A DNA stretch of 18,620 bases, taken from Campylobacterales bacterium. GTDB lineage: Bacteria > Campylobacterota > Campylobacteria > Campylobacterales > QNZT01. The notes beneath the pieces are model-generated. The model made no database searches. It had not been told where the DNA came from and saw only the letters and a list, made by a program, of their open reading frames with translations. The position numbers were made by a program, and so were the translations under genes. Where the stretch lies: assembly GCA_015662615.1 (NCBI GenBank), contig DQTU01000256.1, positions 1-18,620 of the forward strand, given 5' to 3'. Positions 7,236-14,347 of this stretch are shown in pieces (position 1 is the stretch's first letter; every line of letters begins with the position of its first letter).

Positions 7236-9482
7236 ATGAGCAAAACTGAACAGATGATAAGCTTAGAAATAGATGGTAAAAAAGTAAAAGCATTTAAAAA
7301 TGAGACTATTTTACAAGCAGCTAGAAGAAATGGTTTTTACATTCCTACTATGTGTTATCTACCAAAAGTAAAACCTATCGCATCTTGCAGGATGTGTGTT
7401 GTGGATATTGTAGGCTACGATGACCCAGTTTTAAGTTGTCAAGAGAGAGTAGTTGAGGGCTTAAAAGTAGAGACACAATCTGAAGAACTTTATGAGCATA
7501 GACAAAACATTATGAAGCTTTATGATGTTAATCACCCACTTCAATGTGGAACATGTCCAAAATGTGGCGAGTGTGATTTGCAAAATAAAACACTAGAGTT
7601 TAATGTCTCTTCCCAAAACTTTAGCATCAGAGACCAACAAAGAGAGATTCAAGATTGGGGTAATGTTACTTATGACCCTTACCTTTGCATCATGTGTGAA
7701 AGATGTGTGAGAGTTAGCAATGAAATCGTCGGGGATGAAGCACTTCAAATTAGCCCCGGCGGATATAATTCAACAATTATGAATGTCAAAAAAGATGATT
7801 TAAATGTTGATTGGGGTGAGTGTGCGGCAGTTTGTCCTGTTGGGGCACTCGCTGACAAAGACTTTACTTATAACTCAAATGCTTGGGAATTGACTAGAAT
7901 TCCTGCATCTTGCGTGCATTCGTCTTTGGCAAACCTTATCTACTATGAAGTAAAACGAGGAAAAATTTATCGCGTAAGAAGTGATTTTGAGCATGAGACG
8001 ATTAGTGGATTATGTCGTTATGGATATGATTTTGAAAACAGAGGTTCAAATTCTGATGAAGATATGCAAAAAACTTTAGAAGCTTTTAAAGATGCAGATA
8101 CTATCCGATTTAACTCTATGATTACCAATGAAGAGGCTTTGATACTTCAAAAGTTAAAAGAGCTTCATGGATATAAATTGGTAAACAATGAAGCTTATAG
8201 ATACCAAAAGTTTTTACAAGCATTTGCTTCAACTTCTGGAAGTATGACTTACAAAGGGACAAGTGAGGGAATTATAAACAGCGAGTATATCGTCGTTTTT
8301 GGAACTCGTGTTGCTACTGATAGTCCAGGTCTAAAATTTAGAATCAACCAATCTTCTAAAAAGTTTAAATCACAGATTATCTACATGCATCCCATGGAAG
8401 ATAGCTCAATTCAAAACATCGTAACGCAGCTTATGAGATATGAAGCGGGTAGCGAAGATGCTGTTTTAGCACTTGTTGCCAAAGAGATTTTAAAAGATGC
8501 AGATGTACCAAAAGATGTGGCTGAGTATTTCAAAGAGCTTGATGATGGCTATTTGAGTGCTGAGAGCAATATTGGAGAAGAAGAGATAGTGTTAATGCAA
8601 AAAAAGATGGCTAAGAAAAGTCGTTTCTCTTTTGTAGTTGGCTCTGATTTGTATGCACATCCAAATGCTGAAAATATTGCAAAAATGTTAGGTCTTATCG
8701 AAAAATACGGAAACTTTGATGTTACTATCATCCCACCATCTGTAAATACTTTGGGTGTTTCACTTATCTGTGATTTGGATGAGAGCATTGGTGAAAAAGT
8801 GATAGGTTATAATAATGTTGGAGATTTTGTCTTAAGTGCTTTGGAAGATGCAGGTGATGTAAATATGCCAGCTCTAAATCAGCAAGAGGGCACATTTACA
8901 AATCTTAACAAAAAAGTAGTTCCAACAAATGTTGCACTTCCTTTTGAGGGATTTTGTTTAAATGATATTGCGAACAATTTAGGATTGAACAGAAGATATA
9001 CGATAGATTATACACCTGAACTTCCAGCCTCGAGTGGTTTTCAAGCTCAAGAGTTTGATAAGCTTACAAATCATTTTGATGTTTTAGGTGAAGAGCTTAG
9101 GGGTTATAAGCTAGATGAAAAAACTGTAAAAACTACAAATGAACTTTCAGAGGTTGAAGATATTGAGAGTTTTGATGGTGTGGTTATCTACTTTTCAAAT
9201 CCAAACAATCAAAAAAATGTTTTTACAAATATCTGTGAACATTTAGGTAGCAATAATGACTTGACTGGTTCAAGCCAGTTTGCAGTTGCTGCAAAGATAA
9301 GTGATGGCGATGAAGTGAAGATAGAGGTGTTAGGTCAAACGATAGTTCGTAAATTTAGATTAGATGAGAAACTGAAAGGGACAATTGGTCTTTTACCTAC
9401 ATTTGATATGGGGTATGAGGGTATAGCTATTAAAGCAGCATATAGATTTAATAAAGCAAAAATACAACAGGTGGGCAAATGA
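7236..9482 (+). CDS. nuoG: Complex I subunit G, first paralogue (NuoG1)
   Basis: This 748-residue iron-sulfur subunit resembles E. coli NuoG but is shorter. The N-terminal [2Fe-2S] domain has C40, C51, C54 and C68 (N1b). H100, C104, C107 and C113 match the histidine-ligated N5 site. C151, C154, C157 and C200 match N4, with C196 as a leftover extra cysteine. The N7 site is degraded: C226 and C260 remain, but the two middle ligands are S229 and N233. The rest is a degenerate molybdopterin-oxidoreductase-like domain with no sign of an active metal site. It starts 1 base after the flavoprotein stop without a clear ribosome binding site, so coupled translation is likely, and it overlaps the second nuoG by ATGA. 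Confidence 0.92.
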   Translation: MSKTEQMISLEIDGKKVKAFKNETILQAARRNGFYIPTMCYLPKVKPIASCRMCVVDIVGYDDPVLSCQERVVEGLKVETQSEELYEHRQNIMKLYDVNHPLQCGTCPKCGECDLQNKTLEFNVSSQNFSIRDQQREIQDWGNVTYDPYLCIMCERCVRVSNEIVGDEALQISPGGYNSTIMNVKKDDLNVDWGECAAVCPVGALADKDFTYNSNAWELTRIPASCVHSSLANLIYYEVKRGKIYRVRSDFEHETISGLCRYGYDFENRGSNSDEDMQKTLEAFKDADTIRFNSMITNEEALILQKLKELHGYKLVNNEAYRYQKFLQAFASTSGSMTYKGTSEGIINSEYIVVFGTRVATDSPGLKFRINQSSKKFKSQIIYMHPMEDSSIQNIVTQLMRYEAGSEDAVLALVAKEILKDADVPKDVAEYFKELDDGYLSAESNIGEEEIVLMQKKMAKKSRFSFVVGSDLYAHPNAENIAKMLGLIEKYGNFDVTIIPPSVNTLGVSLICDLDESIGEKVIGYNNVGDFVLSALEDAGDVNMPALNQQEGTFTNLNKKVVPTNVALPFEGFCLNDIANNLGLNRRYTIDYTPELPASSGFQAQEFDKLTNHFDVLGEELRGYKLDEKTVKTTNELSEVEDIESFDGVVIYFSNPNNQKNVFTNICEHLGSNNDLTGSSQFAVAAKISDGDEVKIEVLGQTIVRKFRLDEKLKGTIGLLPTFDMGYEGIAIKAAYRFNKAKIQQVGK
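8863..8906 (+). repeat. Block nearly identical between the two nuoG genes (copy 1)
   Basis: Bases 8863-8890 are identical to 11214-11241 and, after one mismatch, 8892-8906 match 11243-11257. This gives 43 of 44 identical bases in otherwise well-diverged paralogues. The block encodes MPALNQQEGTFTNL. It marks either strong constraint on this peptide or a gene-conversion tract. Confidence 0.85.
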
Positions 9483-11830
9483 GTGATATAACAATTACAA
9501 TTGACGGAAAAAAGTGTAAAGCCAAAGAGGGTGAATTTATACTAAACATCGCAAGGCGTGAAGATATATTTATACCCGCAATCTGTTATCTGACAGGTTG
9601 TTCTCCAACTTTAGCATGTCGTGTTTGTTTAGTGGAGGCAGATGATAAGAGGGTTTACTCTTGTAATGCCAAAGCAAAAGAGGGCATGGTGGTTGTAACA
9701 GACAACGAAGAGATTTCAGCAGAGCGAAAAGCTATCATGCAGGTATATGATGTAAATCATCCTCTTCAATGTGGTGTTTGTGACCAAAGTGGAGATTGTG
9801 AGCTTCAAAACTACACACTTTATATGAATGTGGATAAACAAGAGTATGCGATACCAGATACTCCTAGACCGATTTATGACTGGGGACTTATGAAGTATGA
9901 TGCAGGTTTATGTATCGTATGTGAAAAGTGTGTAACAGTTTGTAAAGATAGTATCGGAGATAGTGTACTTAAAACTGTTCCTCGTGGTGGTGAAGCAGTT
10001 GATAAAGAGCTTAAAACTACAATGCCTAAAGATGCATATACCATGTGGAATAAGCTTCAAAAATCTCTCATCGGAACTGTAAATGAAGATAACACTTTAG
10101 AGTGTCAAGATTGTGGAGAGTGTATCGCAGTTTGTCCCGTTGGGGCACTTGTAAGTACAGACTTCCAATATACTTCAAACTCATGGGAGCTTAGAAAAAT
10201 TCCAGCTTCAAATCCTCATAGTAGTGACTGTTCACTTATCTATTATGAAGTAAAACATGGTGATGCAAAAAACTATGCTGAGAAGATTTTTAGAGTAACA
10301 AATGAAGCACACTACTCTGCACTTGGTGGAGCTGCTAGATTTGGTTATGATTTTGAAAATAGAGTTGCAGGAAAAGATAAAGCCGTATTTGAAAAAGTAG
10401 TTGAATTTGCTAAAAGTGCTGATACGATTAAATTTAATAGTTTTATCACCAATGAAGAGGCACTAATTTTACAAAAACTAAAAGAGAAATATAGTTTAAA
10501 ACTTATCAATGAAGATGCTAGAAAGTATCAAAACTTTTTAAACAGTTACAGCAAAGCAAGTGGAACGGCTCTTTATAGTGGAGATTTGAAAAAGATAAAA
10601 TCTTCTAACTTTGTGGTAAGTGTAGGAACAGCTTTAAGATACGATGCTCCGACAGTTGGATTTGCTTTTAACAATGCTTTGAAGATGAACAAAGGTTCGG
10701 GAATTTACTTTCATCCAACAGGTGACAATGTAATGGATACATTTGCAAAAACTATTATGAGTGTTAGAAATGAAGTTGGAAGTGAAGAGCATGTTTTAGC
10801 ATTTATACTTGATTATTTTTCAGAACTTGCTCAAAAACAATATGACGAAGCGGAAGATAAGAGTGAACTTACAGAGCCAGAAAAAGTTCCTAGCAAAGTT
10901 GATTATGATAGAGATAGTATCAATCTTCCTGAAGATTTTGATACTCTTATGGTTAAGATGCTTGCTAAAAAAGATACATTTTCACTGATAGTTGGAGAGG
11001 ATTTATATACACACCCAAGGGCGGAAAATTTAGCAAAGCTTTTAGGACTTATAGATAGATGTACTGCATTTTCTGTAACGATTATCCCATCGCAAACAAA
11101 TACACTTGGTGTTTCACTAATTTGTGAACTTGATGAAGAATCTGGAAGTAAAGTCTTAGCTTATAACGAAGATGGTAATTGTGTGCTAAGTGCTATTGGA
11201 GATGGTGATCTTGATATGCCAGCTCTAAATCAGCAAGAGGGAACATTTACAAATCTTGATAAAAGAGTTGTTCCAACAAATGCGGCTTTAGGGTATAGTG
11301 GTTATGTCTTAAATGATTTGGCAAATGCACTGGGGTTAGAGGCAGAGCAGACTATCGACTATACAACTCAGCTTCCAAAAGCAAAAGGTTTTGAGCCTTT
11401 AGAGTTTGACTTGATGCCAAACTTTTTTGACAATGGTGGAAATGAGCTGAGAGGTTATATCTTAAAAAATGCAACTCTTAAAGCTGAAGATGATTTAGAT
11501 AAATTGGCAAAAATTGAGAAAATGGATGGAGAAATTGCTTATAGATCAAACCCTATCAACCAATTTAATCAATTTACAAACAAAGCCCATCAGCTAAAAA
11601 CTGACGGTGCAGTTTATGTTTCAAGTGAATTTTTAGAAGCTAAGAGTTTAGGTGAAGGTGACATGGTTGAGGTTAAAAGTGATGGCGGTTCAATTTCAGC
11701 AAAACTAGAGCTTGACAAACAGTTAACTGGTAAGATTATATATCTTGGAACTTTTGACAAATCATTGGATACAACATCTGTTTTTAAAGATGGTTCAAGA
11801 TTTAGTTCAGTAACAATAAGGAAGGTGTAA
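9479..11830 (+). CDS. nuoG2: Complex I subunit G, second paralogue (NuoG2) with a two-cluster ferredoxin-like set
   Basis: This 783-residue protein is a diverged tandem copy of the preceding NuoG. N1b ligands are C36, C47, C50 and C62, and N5 ligands are H94, C98, C101 and C107. Unlike its neighbour it has two complete CxxCxxCxxxC sets (145/148/151/155 and 209/212/215/219), the second followed by PVGAL, exactly the pattern of a 2[4Fe-4S] ferredoxin and of NuoG-like iron hydrogenase subunits. The sets are separated by a charged insert near 170-208. All four N7 positions are lost (N245, S248, S252, A286). The C-terminal half aligns with NuoG1 throughout, including PALNQQEGTFTNL. It overlaps nuoG1 by ATGA. 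I infer a role as an extra electron wire or ferredoxin docking point. The symbol nuoG2 is a working label. Confidence 0.9.
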   Translation: MSDITITIDGKKCKAKEGEFILNIARREDIFIPAICYLTGCSPTLACRVCLVEADDKRVYSCNAKAKEGMVVVTDNEEISAERKAIMQVYDVNHPLQCGVCDQSGDCELQNYTLYMNVDKQEYAIPDTPRPIYDWGLMKYDAGLCIVCEKCVTVCKDSIGDSVLKTVPRGGEAVDKELKTTMPKDAYTMWNKLQKSLIGTVNEDNTLECQDCGECIAVCPVGALVSTDFQYTSNSWELRKIPASNPHSSDCSLIYYEVKHGDAKNYAEKIFRVTNEAHYSALGGAARFGYDFENRVAGKDKAVFEKVVEFAKSADTIKFNSFITNEEALILQKLKEKYSLKLINEDARKYQNFLNSYSKASGTALYSGDLKKIKSSNFVVSVGTALRYDAPTVGFAFNNALKMNKGSGIYFHPTGDNVMDTFAKTIMSVRNEVGSEEHVLAFILDYFSELAQKQYDEAEDKSELTEPEKVPSKVDYDRDSINLPEDFDTLMVKMLAKKDTFSLIVGEDLYTHPRAENLAKLLGLIDRCTAFSVTIIPSQTNTLGVSLICELDEESGSKVLAYNEDGNCVLSAIGDGDLDMPALNQQEGTFTNLDKRVVPTNAALGYSGYVLNDLANALGLEAEQTIDYTTQLPKAKGFEPLEFDLMPNFFDNGGNELRGYILKNATLKAEDDLDKLAKIEKMDGEIAYRSNPINQFNQFTNKAHQLKTDGAVYVSSEFLEAKSLGEGDMVEVKSDGGSISAKLELDKQLTGKIIYLGTFDKSLDTTSVFKDGSRFSSVTIRKV
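11214..11257 (+). repeat. Block nearly identical between the two nuoG genes (copy 2)
   Basis: This is the second copy of the 44-base direct repeat found in nuoG1. It lies in the same reading frame and the same position of the encoded domain, 2351 bases further on. Confidence 0.85.
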
Positions 11831-11831
11831 A

Positions 11832-12818
11832 ATGGAAGGCTATTACATTATAGAGACGATTATCAAAGTTATCGTTATTCTTACAGTTTTTTCAGCATTA
11901 GCGGGAATTACTACATACTTTGAGAGAAAGGTATTGGCATTTATGCAAAGAAGATTAGGACCTATGCATGTTGGTCCTTATGGAATTTTGCAAGTTGCAG
12001 CTGATGGTATCAAGCTTTTTACAAAAGAGGATATCGTACCACAAAATGCAGTGAAGCCTATCTTTATGATAGCACCTGTTATCGCAGCAGCAACTGCATT
12101 TATAGCGATGTCAGCAGTTCCATTTTTACCAGAATTTACACTTCCTTTTACTGATTATGTTGTGCAACCAATTGTTGCAGATATAAATGTAGGAGTGCTT
12201 TTTGTTGTTGGCGTTATGGCTGTTGGTATGTATGCTCCACTTTTAGGTGGTATGGCTTCAAACAATAAATGGTCACTTTTAGGAGCTGCAAGAACAGTTA
12301 TACAGATGTTATCATTTGAAGTTGTAACGGGATTGTCACTTATTGCTCCTCTTATGATGGTTGGTTCATTATCATTAATTGATATTAACAATTATCAAGA
12401 TACTGGTTGGATTGTTTGGTCTCAACCGATAGCATTTATACTCTATATCATCTCTGGATATGCAGAGACAAATAGAACGCCGTTTGATTTGTTAGAGCAT
12501 GAAGCAGAAATCATTACGGGTTATGCGACAGAGTATTCTGGAATTAGATGGGGATTGTTTGCGATTGGTGAGTATGCAAATATGTTTACAGTCTCTTTTA
12601 TTGCAGCATTGGTATTTTTAGGTGGATTTAATCCTATGTGGTTTATCCCTGGTGGAATAGCAATATTGTTAAAAGTATCAGCAATTATTTTCTTTTTCTT
12701 ATGGGTAAGAGCAGCTTGGCCTCATGTGAGACCAGATCAGTTGATGTGGCTATGTTGGAAAGTGTTGATGCCTTTGGCGCTTTTAAATATTTTGATAACT
12801 GGCATAGTGCTAATTTAG
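11832..12818 (+). CDS. nuoH: Complex I subunit H, membrane anchor at the quinone site
   Basis: This 328-residue protein has about eight transmembrane helices and joins the peripheral and membrane arms. The FERKVLAFMQRRLGP segment (about 30-44) and GLLQ-like GILQVAADGIKLF segment (about 51-63) are family hallmarks. The central acidic loop reads AETNRTPFDLLEHEAEI and is followed by GYATEYSG. The usual family form is closer to FDLPEAESEL, so a proline is replaced here while the acidic character is kept. AAGGAAGG at 11818-11825 overlaps the end of nuoG2 and precedes the ATG by 6 bases. NuoI follows after 6 bases. Confidence 0.97.
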   Translation: MEGYYIIETIIKVIVILTVFSALAGITTYFERKVLAFMQRRLGPMHVGPYGILQVAADGIKLFTKEDIVPQNAVKPIFMIAPVIAAATAFIAMSAVPFLPEFTLPFTDYVVQPIVADINVGVLFVVGVMAVGMYAPLLGGMASNNKWSLLGAARTVIQMLSFEVVTGLSLIAPLMMVGSLSLIDINNYQDTGWIVWSQPIAFILYIISGYAETNRTPFDLLEHEAEIITGYATEYSGIRWGLFAIGEYANMFTVSFIAALVFLGGFNPMWFIPGGIAILLKVSAIIFFFLWVRAAWPHVRPDQLMWLCWKVLMPLALLNILITGIVLI

Positions 12819-12824
12819 GGGTTT

Positions 12825-13445
12825 ATGATGATGGATTTAAAAAATTATAATAATAGGGATGTCTCAGAAGATTATACCTATATAGAGATTGATGATGTAC
12901 CAGTAATTTGGCAAGATAAGTTTAAAAGAGTTGTTAAAAGAACTTTTAGTGGTGAACTTTTTGTTGGGCTTTGGATCGTGTTGAGAGAGATGCTTAAGGG
13001 AAATACACATACTATAATGTATCCACTTGAGAAACTTCCAATTAGTCCACGGTATCGTGCACTTCATGATATAAAGAGATTGGTTGAGAGTGGAAACCAA
13101 GCTTGTATCGGGTGTGGGCTTTGTGAAAAGATTTGCATCTCTAACTGTATTCAGATAGATACAAAGTATGGGAGCAAAGGTCGTAAAGTTGTAAAAGGCT
13201 GGACTCTAAATTTAGGTCGTTGTATCTATTGCGGTTATTGTGCTGAAGTTTGCCCAGAATTGGCTATTACTCATGGACAAGATTATGAAAATGTAAGTGA
13301 GCAAAGAGCACACTTTACAACTATGGCAGAGCTTGTTACTCCGATGGACATATTTAAGGCAGGCAAGCAGAAACAGTATCCAGGATTTGGGGCGTTGAGT
13401 CCAAATGCTGATGACAATGTCAAAAAAACTCCTCTGGCGTATTAA
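12825..13445 (+). CDS. nuoI: Complex I subunit I, 2[4Fe-4S] ferredoxin-like (N6a/N6b)
   Basis: This subunit of up to 206 residues carries the two [4Fe-4S] clusters N6a and N6b that link NuoG to NuoB. The ligand sets are C94/C97/C100/C104 and C133/C136/C139/C143. The proline normally following the fourth cysteine is present in the second set (CPEL) but replaced by isoleucine in the first (CISNC), which also adds C108. Three ATGs stand in a row (12825, 12828, 12831). The GGGG at 12817-12821 region gives the best spacing to the second, so the true start may be 12828. The N-terminal extension before the clusters (about 90 residues) and the charged C-terminal tail are moderately long for the family. 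Confidence 0.95.
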   Translation: MMMDLKNYNNRDVSEDYTYIEIDDVPVIWQDKFKRVVKRTFSGELFVGLWIVLREMLKGNTHTIMYPLEKLPISPRYRALHDIKRLVESGNQACIGCGLCEKICISNCIQIDTKYGSKGRKVVKGWTLNLGRCIYCGYCAEVCPELAITHGQDYENVSEQRAHFTTMAELVTPMDIFKAGKQKQYPGFGALSPNADDNVKKTPLAY

Positions 13446-13451
13446 GGACTT

Positions 13452-14045
13452 ATGATGTATGAATTGATAGCTTTTTATCTTTTTTCGGGTTTGACAATTG
13501 CGATGTTTTTAATCGTAGTGTTAAGTAGAAATGCACTCTATGCGATGAGTGCATTGGCTGCGGGCATGATTTTGATATCAGGCTTTTTCTTTCTTTTGGA
13601 TGCTGACTTTTTAGGAGTTGTTCAAATCATTGTTTATACGGGTGCGGTTATGGCCTTGTATGCATTTGGTATGATGTTTTTTGATGCAACTCAAGATATC
13701 AAAGAGGATATTGGAAATACAAAAATTATTTATGGGTTGTGGATTTTAAGTGCAGTTTTAATTGTCTTTATGATTTCTGCTCCATTTATGAGTAATCATT
13801 TGATGTTGGATTCTCCACTTGACAATCATATGATTATCGGAGCAAATAACCCTCAAGCTGTTGGTATTGTACTTTTTACAAAATACTTAGTTCAGTTTGA
13901 ATTGGCTGCGGTTATGCTTTTGGTTGCGATGATTGCGGGAATTGTTCTTGTGAGTAAGAAGATGGATGAGAGTTTAACTATGACTCCTGAGCTTGACCAA
14001 AAGATAAAAGATGAGTTTCAGACAGATGAAAAGGAGAGCAAATGA
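13452..14045 (+). CDS. nuoJ: Complex I subunit J, membrane arm
   Basis: This 197-residue membrane protein has about five transmembrane helices and a hydrophilic tail of around 25 residues. The conserved third helix is recognisable as VQIIVYTGAVMALYAFGMM near 57-75, the helix that changes conformation in known complex I structures. Two ATGs are possible (13452 and 13455). AAGGA at 13444-13448 gives spacings of 3 and 6 bases, so 13455 is the likelier start. The stop overlaps the nuoK start by ATGA. Confidence 0.95.
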   Translation: MMYELIAFYLFSGLTIAMFLIVVLSRNALYAMSALAAGMILISGFFFLLDADFLGVVQIIVYTGAVMALYAFGMMFFDATQDIKEDIGNTKIIYGLWILSAVLIVFMISAPFMSNHLMLDSPLDNHMIIGANNPQAVGIVLFTKYLVQFELAAVMLLVAMIAGIVLVSKKMDESLTMTPELDQKIKDEFQTDEKESK

Positions 14046-14344
14046 TAACACTTACGCACTATTTGGTACTTTCAGCCATACTATTTGTGATAGGTTTGGT
14101 GGGAGTAATACGTAGAAAAAATCTTCTTTTGCTTTTCTTCGCAACTGAGATAATGCTTAATGCGGCAAATATCGGTTTTGCAGCAGTTTCAAAGTTTTAC
14201 GGTGATTTGACTGGGCAGATGTTTGCATTTTTCATTATTGCAGTTGCTGCTAGTGAAGTTGCTGTTGGTTTAGGATTATTGGTTCTTTGGTATAAGAAAA
14301 ATGGTACAATCGATTTGGATTCAATGCAAGAGATGAAAGGATAA
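14042..14344 (+). CDS. nuoK: Complex I subunit K, membrane arm
   Basis: This 100-residue protein has three transmembrane helices and belongs to the MrpC-like family. E36 (in FFATEIMLNAAN) and E72 (in AAASEVAVGLG) occupy the same positions as the two essential membrane glutamates of E. coli NuoK, so the proton path looks intact. AAGGAG at 14031-14036 sits 5 bases before the ATG. It overlaps nuoJ by ATGA and ends 3 bases before nuoL. Confidence 0.97.
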   Translation: MITLTHYLVLSAILFVIGLVGVIRRKNLLLLFFATEIMLNAANIGFAAVSKFYGDLTGQMFAFFIIAVAASEVAVGLGLLVLWYKKNGTIDLDSMQEMKG

Positions 14345-14347
14345 CGG

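Noticed and set aside
7236..11830. Assembly or recent duplication artefact producing two nuoG copies
   Set aside because: The copies differ in length, cysteine pattern and most of their nucleotide sequence. Both reading frames are intact, so this is a genuine old duplication.
12155..12391. Minus-strand open frame inside nuoH
   Set aside because: It lies entirely antisense to a well-recognised membrane protein gene, and there is no sign of independent expression.
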